This document shows, piece after piece, positions 1 through 5,242 of a stretch of DNA of 5,242 nt. How positions within the stretch are numbered: position 1 is the stretch's first letter; each line of letters starts with the position of its first letter. The stretch covers positions 1 to 5,242 of the forward strand of contig JALHJW010000027.1 in NCBI GenBank assembly GCA_022839785.1, read 5' to 3'. This DNA is from Desulfovibrio sp. Its GTDB lineage: Bacteria; Desulfobacterota; Desulfovibrionia; Desulfovibrionales; Desulfovibrionaceae. The position numbers and the translations under genes were made by a program. The notes beneath the pieces are model-generated. The model had not been told where the DNA came from, searched no databases, and saw only the letters and a list, made by a program, of their open reading frames with translations.

Positions 1-3000
1 GATCTGGGCGAACGGCTCCTATCCCTTTCCCAATGCCTTTGTCTGGTCGCTCTTCCGGGCGGCGCTGCCCCATCTGCCGGACCAGTCCCCCTTTGACCCC
101 GCCATCCTGACCTGGCGGATCATGGACCTGCTGCCGCGCCTGCTCCCGGAACCGGCCTTCGGCCAGTTGCGGGGATATCTGGCCGGGGAGGACCGGGAGT
201 TGCGGCTCTATCAGCTTGCGGCCAGGATCGCCGATACCTTTGACCAGTACACCGTGTTCCGGGGCGACCTGCTGACGGCCTGGGAAACGGGGCGGGACCA
301 GCAGTGGCAGGCCCGGCTCTGGCGCGCATTGACCGCGGACAGTCCCGGTACCCACCGGGGGGCCGTGCGCGACGCATTCCTGAAACAGCTGGCCGGGGGG
401 CGTCTCCCTGCCGGCGTCTGCCCCGAACGGGTGTCGGTCTTCGGCATCTCGTACCTTCCGCCGTTCCACCTGGAGATCTTTACCTCCCTGGCCCGGCTCT
501 GCCCGGTGAACCTGTTCGTCCTGAGCCCCTGCCGGGAATACTGGGGGGATATCGTCTCGCCCGGCGCCCGGGCGCGGATGACCCCGGAGCGCCGGCAGCA
601 GGCCGTGGAGGGGCATCCGCTGCTTGCCTCCCTGGGTAAGCCGGGGCGTGATTTCTCGTCCCTCATCCTGGCCTGCGACGACCTGTCGGGCGGTGAGCGC
701 GACCTCTATGCCGAAGCCCCCGGCGAAACGCTCCTGGCCGCGGTGCAGAACGGCATCCTCACCCTGGACGAGGCCGACGGCACTCCGCGTCTGGTCCGGG
801 TGGACCCCGGCGACCGCTCGATCGGGATTCATTCCTGTCACGGCCCCATGCGCGAGGCGGAGGTGCTCCACGACGTCCTGCTGGCCATGTTCGAGGAATT
901 GCCCGACCTCACGCCCCGGGATATCATCGTGATGACGCCGGACATCGAGACCTATGCCCCCTATGTTGCCGCGGTGTTCGGCGGCGGTCAGGATCAACAG
1001 CGGCGGCGGATCCCGTTTTCCATTGCCGACCGGAGCATCCGGTGTGCCGGGGGGGCGGCCGACACCTTCCTGGCCATCCTCGACCTGCCCCTGGGCCGCT
1101 TCCCGGTGACCGACGTGCTGGACATCCTGGAGACCGGCGCGGTCCACCGCCGCTTCGGCATCGACGAGGCCGGTCTCGAACAGATCCGCTCCTGGGTGGA
1201 GGCCACCCGCATCCGTTGGGGCATGGACGAGAACGAGCGCCGGGCTGCCGGGCTGCCTGCCTACCGGGAGAACAGTTGGCAGGCGGGGCTCGACCGGTTG
1301 CTGCTGGGGGTGGCCATGCCCGACGAGGAAGGGGCCATGTTCGGCGGCATCCTCCCCCACGATGCCATGGAAGGGGACGGGCCGGTGCTCCTGGGGCGCT
1401 TCATCCGCTTCGTGGAGGCCCTGGACCGGGTGCGGCGCGATCTGGTGCGCCCCCGCTCCCTTGAGGGGTGGACAGCGACCCTGCGCGGCATCCTGGCCGA
1501 CTTCTTCAATCCCGATGACGCCACCGCCTTCGAGCGTGCCGCCCTGGGGAGGATCGTGGACGGCCTCGGCGAACTCGGCGCGGGCTCCGGCTTCACGGAC
1601 GAGGTGGGTCGGTCCGTGATCAGGGCCTGGCTCGGCGAACGGCTCGACAAGCCCGAGCAGGGGCTCGGTTTCATGACCGGCGGGGTAACCTTCTGTGCCA
1701 TGCTCCCCATGCGGAGCATCCCTTTCCGGGTGATCTGCCTGCTGGGGGTGAACGACGACTCCTTCCCCCGCCGGGACCGCGCCGCCGGCTTCGACCTGAT
1801 GACCGCAGACCGCCGTCCCGGCGACCGGTCCCTGCGGGAGGAGGACCGCTACCTCTTTCTGGAAGCCCTCCTCTCGGCCCGGGAGCGCCTGGTGATCAGC
1901 TACACCGGCCAGAGCGTCCGGGATAACGCCGAGCTTCCCCCCTCGGTGCTGGTGAGCGAGTTCCTCGACTACCTGGGATCGCGCTTCACGGACGGCACCG
2001 ACCGGTTCCCGGCCTCCCTGGTGACGCGGCACCGGCTCCAGCCTTTCAGCCCCGCCTACTTCACCGGAGACGGCGGGCTGTTCAGTTACGCAGCCGAGGA
2101 GTGCCGCGCCCTGGCCCGGCGCGACAGGGGCGACGCACCGCGCCCCTTCCTGGAGCATCCCCTGGCTTCGCCTGCTTCGGCTTTGGCCGACGAAACGGAG
2201 ATCCTGCCCCTGGCGCAGCTCATCTCCTTTTTCGAGCACCCGGTGCGCTACCTCATGCGCCACCGGCTCGGCATCCGCCTGGAGGAGAGCCGCTCCCCCC
2301 TGGAGGACCGGGAGCCCTTTGCCCTGGACTCCCTGGATGCCTTCCTGCTGGAACAGGAGATCCTGGACCACATTCTGGCGGGCGGCGACCCGGCCGACCT
2401 CCTCCCCGTGGCCCGAGCCCGGGGCGGCCTGCCGCCGGCGCGCCAGGGAGAGCTGGCCTTTGCGGGGCTCACCGCACGGGTGCGGGACTTGGCCGACCGG
2501 GTCCGGCTGGCAACCAGCAGCCTGCCTCCCTTTGAACCCGTGACCGTGGACCTGCGGGTGGGTGAGCGGCGGCTCGTGGGAGAACTGGGTTCCCTCTGGC
2601 CCGCCGGCCTGATCCGCTGGCGCTGTGCCAGGCTGTCCGGCCGCGACCACATCCGGCTCTGGATCGAGCACCTGGTCCTCAATGCCCTGGCAGGGCCCGC
2701 CACCGGGGCGGCAAGCAGGCTCCTGGCCGCTGACGGCGAACTGGCGCTCCGTCCCGTGGCCGACCCCCTTGCGCACCTGGAGGCGCTAGTGTCTTACTAC
2801 AGGCAGGGGAGCCGGGAGCCGCTACGGTTCTTCCCGCGCAGCTCCCTGGCCTTTGCCCGCACGGGCGAGATGGCGGCGGCCCGCACCGCCTGGGAGGGAG
2901 ACTTCTACCCGGAGGGGGACGATCCCTACCATGCGCTCTGCTTCGGCACTGCCGATCCCCTGGACGACGCCTTCCGCGAGACGTCCGTCGCAATCCTGAC

Positions 3001-3034
3001 CCCCCTGCTGGCCCACCGGGAGGACGAGCGGTGA
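1..3034 (+). CDS. recC: RecC, exodeoxyribonuclease V gamma subunit (5' partial)
   Basis: RecC holds the RecBCD complex together, splits the DNA strands and scans the 3' strand for Chi during double-strand break repair in the cytoplasm. The frame is open from base 2, and the first 40 codons (GSYPFPNAFVW, then LTWRIMDLLPRLL) already match the RecC N-terminal domain, so the ATG at 122 is internal. About 1010 codons are visible against about 1120 in E. coli RecC; roughly 50-60 N-terminal residues are missing. Counting from the ATG at 122, family blocks are MREAEVLHD (243-251) with LTPRDIIVM after it, MLPMRSIPF (527-535), GFDLM (556-560), EDRYLFLEALLSA (574-586), FFEHPVRY (703-710) opening the inactive nuclease-like C-terminal domain, and LWIEHLVLNAL (846-856). 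No frameshift is seen. The TGA stop overlaps the recB GTG by four bases. Family assignment is secure; it is recognised by memory of E. coli RecC, not by a search. Confidence 0.96.
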   Translation, partial: IWANGSYPFPNAFVWSLFRAALPHLPDQSPFDPAILTWRIMDLLPRLLPEPAFGQLRGYLAGEDRELRLYQLAARIADTFDQYTVFRGDLLTAWETGRDQQWQARLWRALTADSPGTHRGAVRDAFLKQLAGGRLPAGVCPERVSVFGISYLPPFHLEIFTSLARLCPVNLFVLSPCREYWGDIVSPGARARMTPERRQQAVEGHPLLASLGKPGRDFSSLILACDDLSGGERDLYAEAPGETLLAAVQNGILTLDEADGTPRLVRVDPGDRSIGIHSCHGPMREAEVLHDVLLAMFEELPDLTPRDIIVMTPDIETYAPYVAAVFGGGQDQQRRRIPFSIADRSIRCAGGAADTFLAILDLPLGRFPVTDVLDILETGAVHRRFGIDEAGLEQIRSWVEATRIRWGMDENERRAAGLPAYRENSWQAGLDRLLLGVAMPDEEGAMFGGILPHDAMEGDGPVLLGRFIRFVEALDRVRRDLVRPRSLEGWTATLRGILADFFNPDDATAFERAALGRIVDGLGELGAGSGFTDEVGRSVIRAWLGERLDKPEQGLGFMTGGVTFCAMLPMRSIPFRVICLLGVNDDSFPRRDRAAGFDLMTADRRPGDRSLREEDRYLFLEALLSARERLVISYTGQSVRDNAELPPSVLVSEFLDYLGSRFTDGTDRFPASLVTRHRLQPFSPAYFTGDGGLFSYAAEECRALARRDRGDAPRPFLEHPLASPASALADETEILPLAQLISFFEHPVRYLMRHRLGIRLEESRSPLEDREPFALDSLDAFLLEQEILDHILAGGDPADLLPVARARGGLPPARQGELAFAGLTARVRDLADRVRLATSSLPPFEPVTVDLRVGERRLVGELGSLWPAGLIRWRCARLSGRDHIRLWIEHLVLNALAGPATGAASRLLAADGELALRPVADPLAHLEALVSYYRQGSREPLRFFPRSSLAFARTGEMAAARTAWEGDFYPEGDDPYHALCFGTADPLDDAFRETSVAILTPLLAHREDER
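3018..3024 (+). promoter_or_regulatory. Shine-Dalgarno sequence for recB
   Basis: GGGAGGA lies inside the last codons of recC, six bases before the GTG at 3031. This good match and spacing decide the GTG as the recB start, and the GTGA overlap with the recC stop suggests translational coupling of the two subunits. Confidence 0.75.
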
Positions 3035-3744
3035 CTTCCCTGCGACCCCATGACAATCTGACCGTGGAACTGTCCGGCCACAATCTGGTGGAAGCCAGCG
3101 CAGGCACGGGCAAGACCTTTGCCATTGCCTGCCTCTACCTGCGCCTGGTGGTGGAAGGGGAGGGGCTGCTCCCTGAAAACATCCTGGTGGTGACCTTCAC
3201 CGAGGCGGCCACCAAGGAGTTGCGCGCCCGCATCCGCCAGCGGCTGCGCCAGGCCCGCGACCGGTTCGCCGGCGGGGGCGCGCCGGACGAGTTCCTCGAC
3301 CGGCTGGCCCTGGGTGAGCGCTGGCCGGGGCACGCCACGGCCCTGTCCCGGATCGACAGCGCCCTCCAGACCTTCGACTGCGCCGCCATCTCCACCATCC
3401 ACGGCTTCTGCCTCCGGGCGCTCCAGGAAAACGCCTTCGAGAGCGGTTCCCTGTTCGACACCGAACTGGCGGCGGACCAGGAACCGCTCCTGCGCCAGGT
3501 GGCGGACGATTTCTGGCGCCGTCACTTCTTCGGCGCGGACGCGCCGCTGCTCCCCCTGGCCCTGGGCCGGCGCTGGTCCCCGGAGGAGCTGGCGGCATTC
3601 CTGCGGAGCATTGCCGGTAAGCCCCACCTGGCCGTGGAGCCGGTCTGGCATCCTGGGGAAGCGGACCGCGTGGCCGGGGAGATCCGGGACGCCTTTGCCG
3701 CGCTCGCGTCCCTCTGGCGGACGCAACGAGCGGAGATCGCCGCC
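3031..3744 (+). other. recB: RecB-derived segment (N-terminal part of helicase domain 1A)
   Basis: This is the portion of the hybrid frame that resembles RecB, ending approximately at the join. It carries the P-loop with the invariant Lys28-Thr29, motif Ia and the region around His124, followed by a stretch (DFWRRHFFGADAPLLPLAL, residues 160-178) of the kind found in the 1B insertion that contacts DNA in RecB. The segment stops before Walker B, so ATP could at best be bound and not hydrolysed normally. Its position directly after recC, with a four-base overlap, is the normal operon arrangement. The 3' boundary is estimated from where the residues stop looking like RecB and could be off by ten or so codons. 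Confidence 0.85.
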
Positions 3745-4107
3745 ATCCTGGCCGCCGAAGGTGAGCGGCAGTCTCGCATCAACCGCGCCGAGGGTGAGGC
3801 CGAGGCCATCCGCAAGGTGGCAGAAGCCGAGCGCTTCCGCGAGCGCACCGTGGCCGAAGGTGAGGCGCAGGCGATTCAGACCGTGTTTGACGCCATTCAC
3901 GCCGGCAACCCGACCCCGGACCTGCTGGCCGTCAAGTACCTCGAAACCCTCAGCCGCGTGGCCAATGGCAAGGCGACCAAGATCTTCCTGCCGCTGGAAG
4001 CGGTGGGGATGCTGGGCGCCATGGCGGCTATCGGGGATGCCTTCAAAGAGGGGCAGACACCGGTTACCCCGGAGCCCGACCTCCCCGCCCCGCCGCCAGC
4101 GAACTAG
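3031..4107 (+). CDS. Truncated RecB helicase N-terminus joined in frame to an SPFH-protein C-terminus
   Basis: RecB is normally a 3'-5' helicase and nuclease of about 1100-1200 residues. This frame has only 358. Residues 1 to about 238 are the start of RecB: Walker A EASAGTGKT (21-29) for ATP binding, motif Ia VVTFTEAATKELRARI (53-68), and ISTIHGFCLRALQ (120-132), a block typical of RecB and its UvrD-like relatives. From about residue 239 the protein becomes the C-terminal part of a stomatin/paraslipin (QmcA-like) protein. Walker B, helicase motifs III-VI and the RecB nuclease domain are missing, so RecB activity is not expected. The GTG start is supported by the SD at 3018-3024 and the overlap with recC. 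The frame is uninterrupted, so this is a join, not a frameshift. It could be an assembly chimera, a genomic deletion or rearrangement, or a true fusion; I think a chimera or rearrangement is more likely. Confidence 0.85.
   Translation: MTSLRPHDNLTVELSGHNLVEASAGTGKTFAIACLYLRLVVEGEGLLPENILVVTFTEAATKELRARIRQRLRQARDRFAGGGAPDEFLDRLALGERWPGHATALSRIDSALQTFDCAAISTIHGFCLRALQENAFESGSLFDTELAADQEPLLRQVADDFWRRHFFGADAPLLPLALGRRWSPEELAAFLRSIAGKPHLAVEPVWHPGEADRVAGEIRDAFAALASLWRTQRAEIAAILAAEGERQSRINRAEGEAEAIRKVAEAERFRERTVAEGEAQAIQTVFDAIHAGNPTPDLLAVKYLETLSRVANGKATKIFLPLEAVGMLGAMAAIGDAFKEGQTPVTPEPDLPAPPPAN
3739..3759 (+). other. Probable recombination or assembly junction, RecB to SPFH
   Basis: Across this stretch (residues 237-243) the reading changes from RecB to SPFH without loss of frame. 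The Ala-rich codons GCC GCC ATC CTG GCC GCC fit both parents: SPFH coiled coils commonly read RAAILxAEGERQ at this point, and Ala/Leu helices are common in this part of RecB. The breakpoint therefore cannot be placed to the base from this sequence alone. Confidence 0.7.
3745..4107 (+). pseudogene. C-terminal fragment of an SPFH (stomatin/paraslipin, QmcA-like) protein
   Basis: SPFH proteins are membrane-anchored scaffolds that form large ring- or cage-like oligomers and are linked to membrane quality control. This fragment has the charged Ala/Glu coiled coil that follows the SPFH domain, with AEGE repeats at residues 242-245, 253-256 and 275-278. It continues with GNPTPDLLAVKYLETLSRVA (292-311) and the hydrophobic KIFLPLEAVGMLGAMAAI (317-334), which correspond to the QmcA-like C-terminal block (VAQKYTEAL, then MPLEASSLMGSIAGI in E. 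coli). A Pro-rich tail ends it. The membrane anchor and the SPFH domain proper, about 200 residues, are missing, and the fragment has no start of its own. The usual partner gene nfeD is not visible: the sequence after the stop is non-coding. Family assignment is good; the precise subfamily is less certain. Confidence 0.82.
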
Positions 4108-4120
4108 AACTGCAGATAAT

Positions 4121-4165
4121 AAAAAAGTGGGGGAAACCACTATCTTGACCGGTGGTTTCCCCCAC
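4121..4165 (-). terminator. Intrinsic terminator serving the minus-strand ribokinase gene
   Basis: A perfect 14-bp inverted repeat, 4127-4140 against 4152-4165, encloses an 11-base loop. Read on the minus strand, the hairpin is followed directly by TTTTTTATTA (4126 down to 4117), the classic intrinsic terminator form. Read on the plus strand, it is followed by AACCCCTTCACC with no T-run, so it is not a standard terminator for the gene ending at 4107, although the stem could still stabilise that transcript's 3' end. It lies about 200 bases beyond the ribokinase stop. Confidence 0.85.
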
Positions 4166-4216
4166 AACCCCTTCACCAAAAAATTTCCAATTGGACAGTA
4201 GTGACCAAGTACCACA

Positions 4217-4247
4217 AACCGCACCGGGGGGCGAAAGCCTTGCGGTT
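4217..4247 (+). repeat. Small inverted repeat with GAAA loop
   Basis: AACCGCA (4217-4223) pairs with TGCGGTT (4241-4247). Inside, GGC (4230-4232) pairs with GCC (4237-4239) around a GAAA loop, which is a GNRA tetraloop only in plus-strand RNA. A five- to six-base bulge separates the two short stems. It matches no riboswitch or known RNA family that I recognise and may be chance structure in GC-rich sequence. Confidence 0.4.
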
Positions 4248-4277
4248 CCTGTTCCCGCGTTCCCGCCCCCCCTACAT

Positions 4278-4320
4278 GGGCCACGGGTGTCGCCGCCGTG
4301 CGCGACAGGACCCGTGGCCC
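4278..4320. repeat. Long GC-rich imperfect hairpin
   Basis: GGGCCACGGGT (4278-4288) pairs perfectly with ACCCGTGGCCC (4310-4320) over 11 bp. Inside, GTCGC (4289-4293) pairs with GCGAC (4302-4306) over 5 bp, with a three-base bulge at 4307-4309 and an eight-base loop. No T-run follows on either strand, so it is not a standard intrinsic terminator. It lies about 50 bases past the ribokinase stop and would sit in that gene's 3' untranslated RNA. It could be a dispersed intergenic repeat, a transcript-stabilising hairpin or a protein-binding site; the sequence alone does not decide. Confidence 0.6.
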
Positions 4321-4368
4321 CCCACCAACCCCTCACATTAGCGCACCGTCATTGTTTCCATACTTCTA

Positions 4369-5242
4369 CTACAGCGCGGTAATGGTGGCCGCTTCCAGGC
4401 CCCCGCGGGCGCGCAGGAACTTCTCGACTTCCTGGCGAGTGGGCAGGCTGGGCTGGGCGCCGAAGCGGGTGCAGGCCAGGGCCCCGCAGGCGTTGCCGAA
4501 AGCCACGGCCTGGTTGACCGGCCTCCCCTCCGCCAGGGCGACCCCAAAGCCCGCGGCAAAGGCATCCCCCGCCCCGGTGGTGTCCACCACCTCCACCGGC
4601 CAGCCGCTGACCAGCCGCACACCCTCCCCATCGCAGACCACACAGCCCTCCGCCCCGCGCTTCACCAGCGCGATGGCTACCCCCTGTTCGTGCATCTCCC
4701 GGGCGGCCCGGGCTGCGGTGGGCAGGTCGGGCGCCGGGTAGCCGACCAGGTACTCTGCCTCGGTTTCATTGGGAGTCAGAGCGGTGCAGGACTGCCAGTT
4801 CTTCGGCAGCCGGGCCATCGCCGGCGTCGGATCCATGACCACTGGCACCCCGGCCTTGGTGGCCAAGTCCACGAACAGCTCGATACTCTCCAGCGGCACC
4901 GCAAACTGCACCAGCGCCACATCCGCATGGCGGATCGCGGCCGAGGCGTCCTGCACAAAGCGGGGCAGGCACTGCAGATTCGCGCCACCCACCGACAGGA
5001 TGCTGTTTTGGCCATCAGGGGCCAGGGCGATGAACGCGGTGCCCGAGGCGGTCTGGTCATCGGTGCCGATGTAGCGGGTATCAACGCCGGCGCGGCGCAG
5101 GTCTTCGCGCAGAGTCGGCCCAAAGGCATCTTGCCCCACCCGGCCGATGAGGGTGACTTCCGCTCCCAGACGCGCCGCGGTGACCGACTGGTTGGCCCCC
5201 TTACCCCCGGCCACAAAGCGCAGATCGCTGCCCAGCACCGTC
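4369..5242 (-). CDS. rbsK: Ribokinase, PfkB family (5' partial)
   Basis: Ribokinase phosphorylates D-ribose with ATP to ribose 5-phosphate in the cytoplasm, feeding the pentose phosphate pathway and nucleotide synthesis. The frame is open to the window edge, and the first visible residues TVLGSDLRFVAGGKGANQ match the family's GETV...GGKGANQ block, so the GTG at 5238 is an internal Val; about 30 N-terminal residues lie outside. Motifs: sugar-binding GGKGANQ at 5208-5188; PNETEAE, containing the NxxE metal/phosphate motif, at 4773-4753; the PfkB signature DTTGAGDAF at 4584-4558, with its second Asp (4566-4564) as catalytic base; and TRFGAQPSLP near the C-terminus, which resembles the monovalent-cation site region of RbsK. 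Visible length of about 290 plus the missing part fits the usual 300-320. No other rbs gene is visible. Another PfkB sugar kinase specificity is possible, but the overall match to E. coli RbsK is good. Confidence 0.92.
   Translation of the reverse strand, partial: TVLGSDLRFVAGGKGANQSVTAARLGAEVTLIGRVGQDAFGPTLREDLRRAGVDTRYIGTDDQTASGTAFIALAPDGQNSILSVGGANLQCLPRFVQDASAAIRHADVALVQFAVPLESIELFVDLATKAGVPVVMDPTPAMARLPKNWQSCTALTPNETEAEYLVGYPAPDLPTAARAAREMHEQGVAIALVKRGAEGCVVCDGEGVRLVSGWPVEVVDTTGAGDAFAAGFGVALAEGRPVNQAVAFGNACGALACTRFGAQPSLPTRQEVEKFLRARGGLEAATITAL

Larger units (their letters stand above)
4108..4368. other. Non-coding region between convergent genes
   Basis: This 261-base gap separates two genes that end towards each other. 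I see no credible gene in it: short open frames that cross it have no family resemblance or clear ribosome site. The part from about 4111 to 4215 is notably richer in A and T than the flanking genes and includes the terminator and the palindrome CCAATTGG at 4187-4194. The part from about 4217 to 4335 is GC-rich and contains two further inverted repeats. Confidence 0.8.

Noticed and set aside
122..124. ATG as the start of recC
   Set aside because: The same frame is open to the window edge and the 40 codons before it encode recognisable RecC sequence, so this Met is internal.
3754..3864. Repeated GCCGAAGGTGAG (3754-3765 and 3853-3864, with a one-base variant at 3787-3798) as a DNA repeat element
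   Set aside because: The repeats encode AEGE in the coiled coil normal for SPFH proteins and are explained by the protein.
3314..4201. Possible frameshift restoring RecB in another plus-strand frame after the join
   Set aside because: The translation of the alternative frame is Pro/Arg/Ser-rich with no RecB motif such as Walker B, so the change of identity is not a frameshift.
2926..4284. 452-codon open frame on the minus strand opposite recC/recB
   Set aside because: It lies antisense to well-supported genes, its composition is that of a GC-rich shadow frame, and it shows no recognisable domain.
4298..4741. Plus-strand open frame overlapping the end of the ribokinase gene
   Set aside because: It is antisense to the ribokinase coding region, is rich in Ala/Pro/Ser as expected for a shadow frame, and has no domain I recognise.
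5236..5238. GTG as the start of the ribokinase gene
   Set aside because: The frame continues to the edge and the residues TVLGSDL fall inside the conserved region before GGKGANQ; the true N-terminus, about 30 residues further on, is outside the window.
1..5242. CRISPR array, tRNA, rRNA, insertion sequence or phage integration site
   Set aside because: No regularly spaced repeats, tRNA-like arms, transposase sequence or terminal inverted repeats around the RecB-SPFH join were seen.

Overview
This is a high-GC bacterial window with three protein-coding regions and one non-coding gap where transcripts converge. It reads as one end of a recombination-repair operon joined to unrelated sequence.

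Positions 1-3034 (+) hold most of recC, the Chi-recognition subunit of the RecBCD helicase-nuclease. Its first 50-60 or so codons lie before the window. A GTG codon overlapping the recC stop starts recB at 3031, with a good Shine-Dalgarno sequence upstream. This is the usual recC-recB order with translational coupling.

The recB frame is genuine for only about 238 codons: Walker A, motif Ia and the ISTIHGFC motif are present. Near 3739-3759 it runs without a stop into the C-terminal third of a stomatin/paraslipin-type SPFH protein (QmcA-like) and ends at 4107. The remaining roughly 900 residues of RecB, including Walker B, the later helicase motifs and the nuclease domain, are absent, and no recD follows. 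The junction is either an assembly or amplification chimera, a real deletion/rearrangement, or (least likely) a genuine fusion protein. I favour an artificial or very recent join because each half matches its own family well and the break falls in the middle of a domain of both.

Positions 4108-4368 are non-coding and lie between converging genes. They hold a 14-bp perfect hairpin followed on the minus strand by six Ts, which is an intrinsic terminator for the minus-strand gene. They also hold a small hairpin with a GAAA loop and a long GC-rich imperfect hairpin. Positions 4369-5242 (-) encode most of a ribokinase (RbsK, PfkB family); its N-terminus lies beyond the window.

On organism: the recC/recB part is GC-rich and looks like a proteobacterial or Desulfuromonadota (Geobacter-like) RecBC, while the SPFH tail and ribokinase may come from another part of the genome or from another proteobacterium. 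This assignment is an impression from family resemblance, not a search. Apart from the RecB-SPFH join I see no novel system here; the repair genes, SPFH fragment and ribokinase have no evident functional link.
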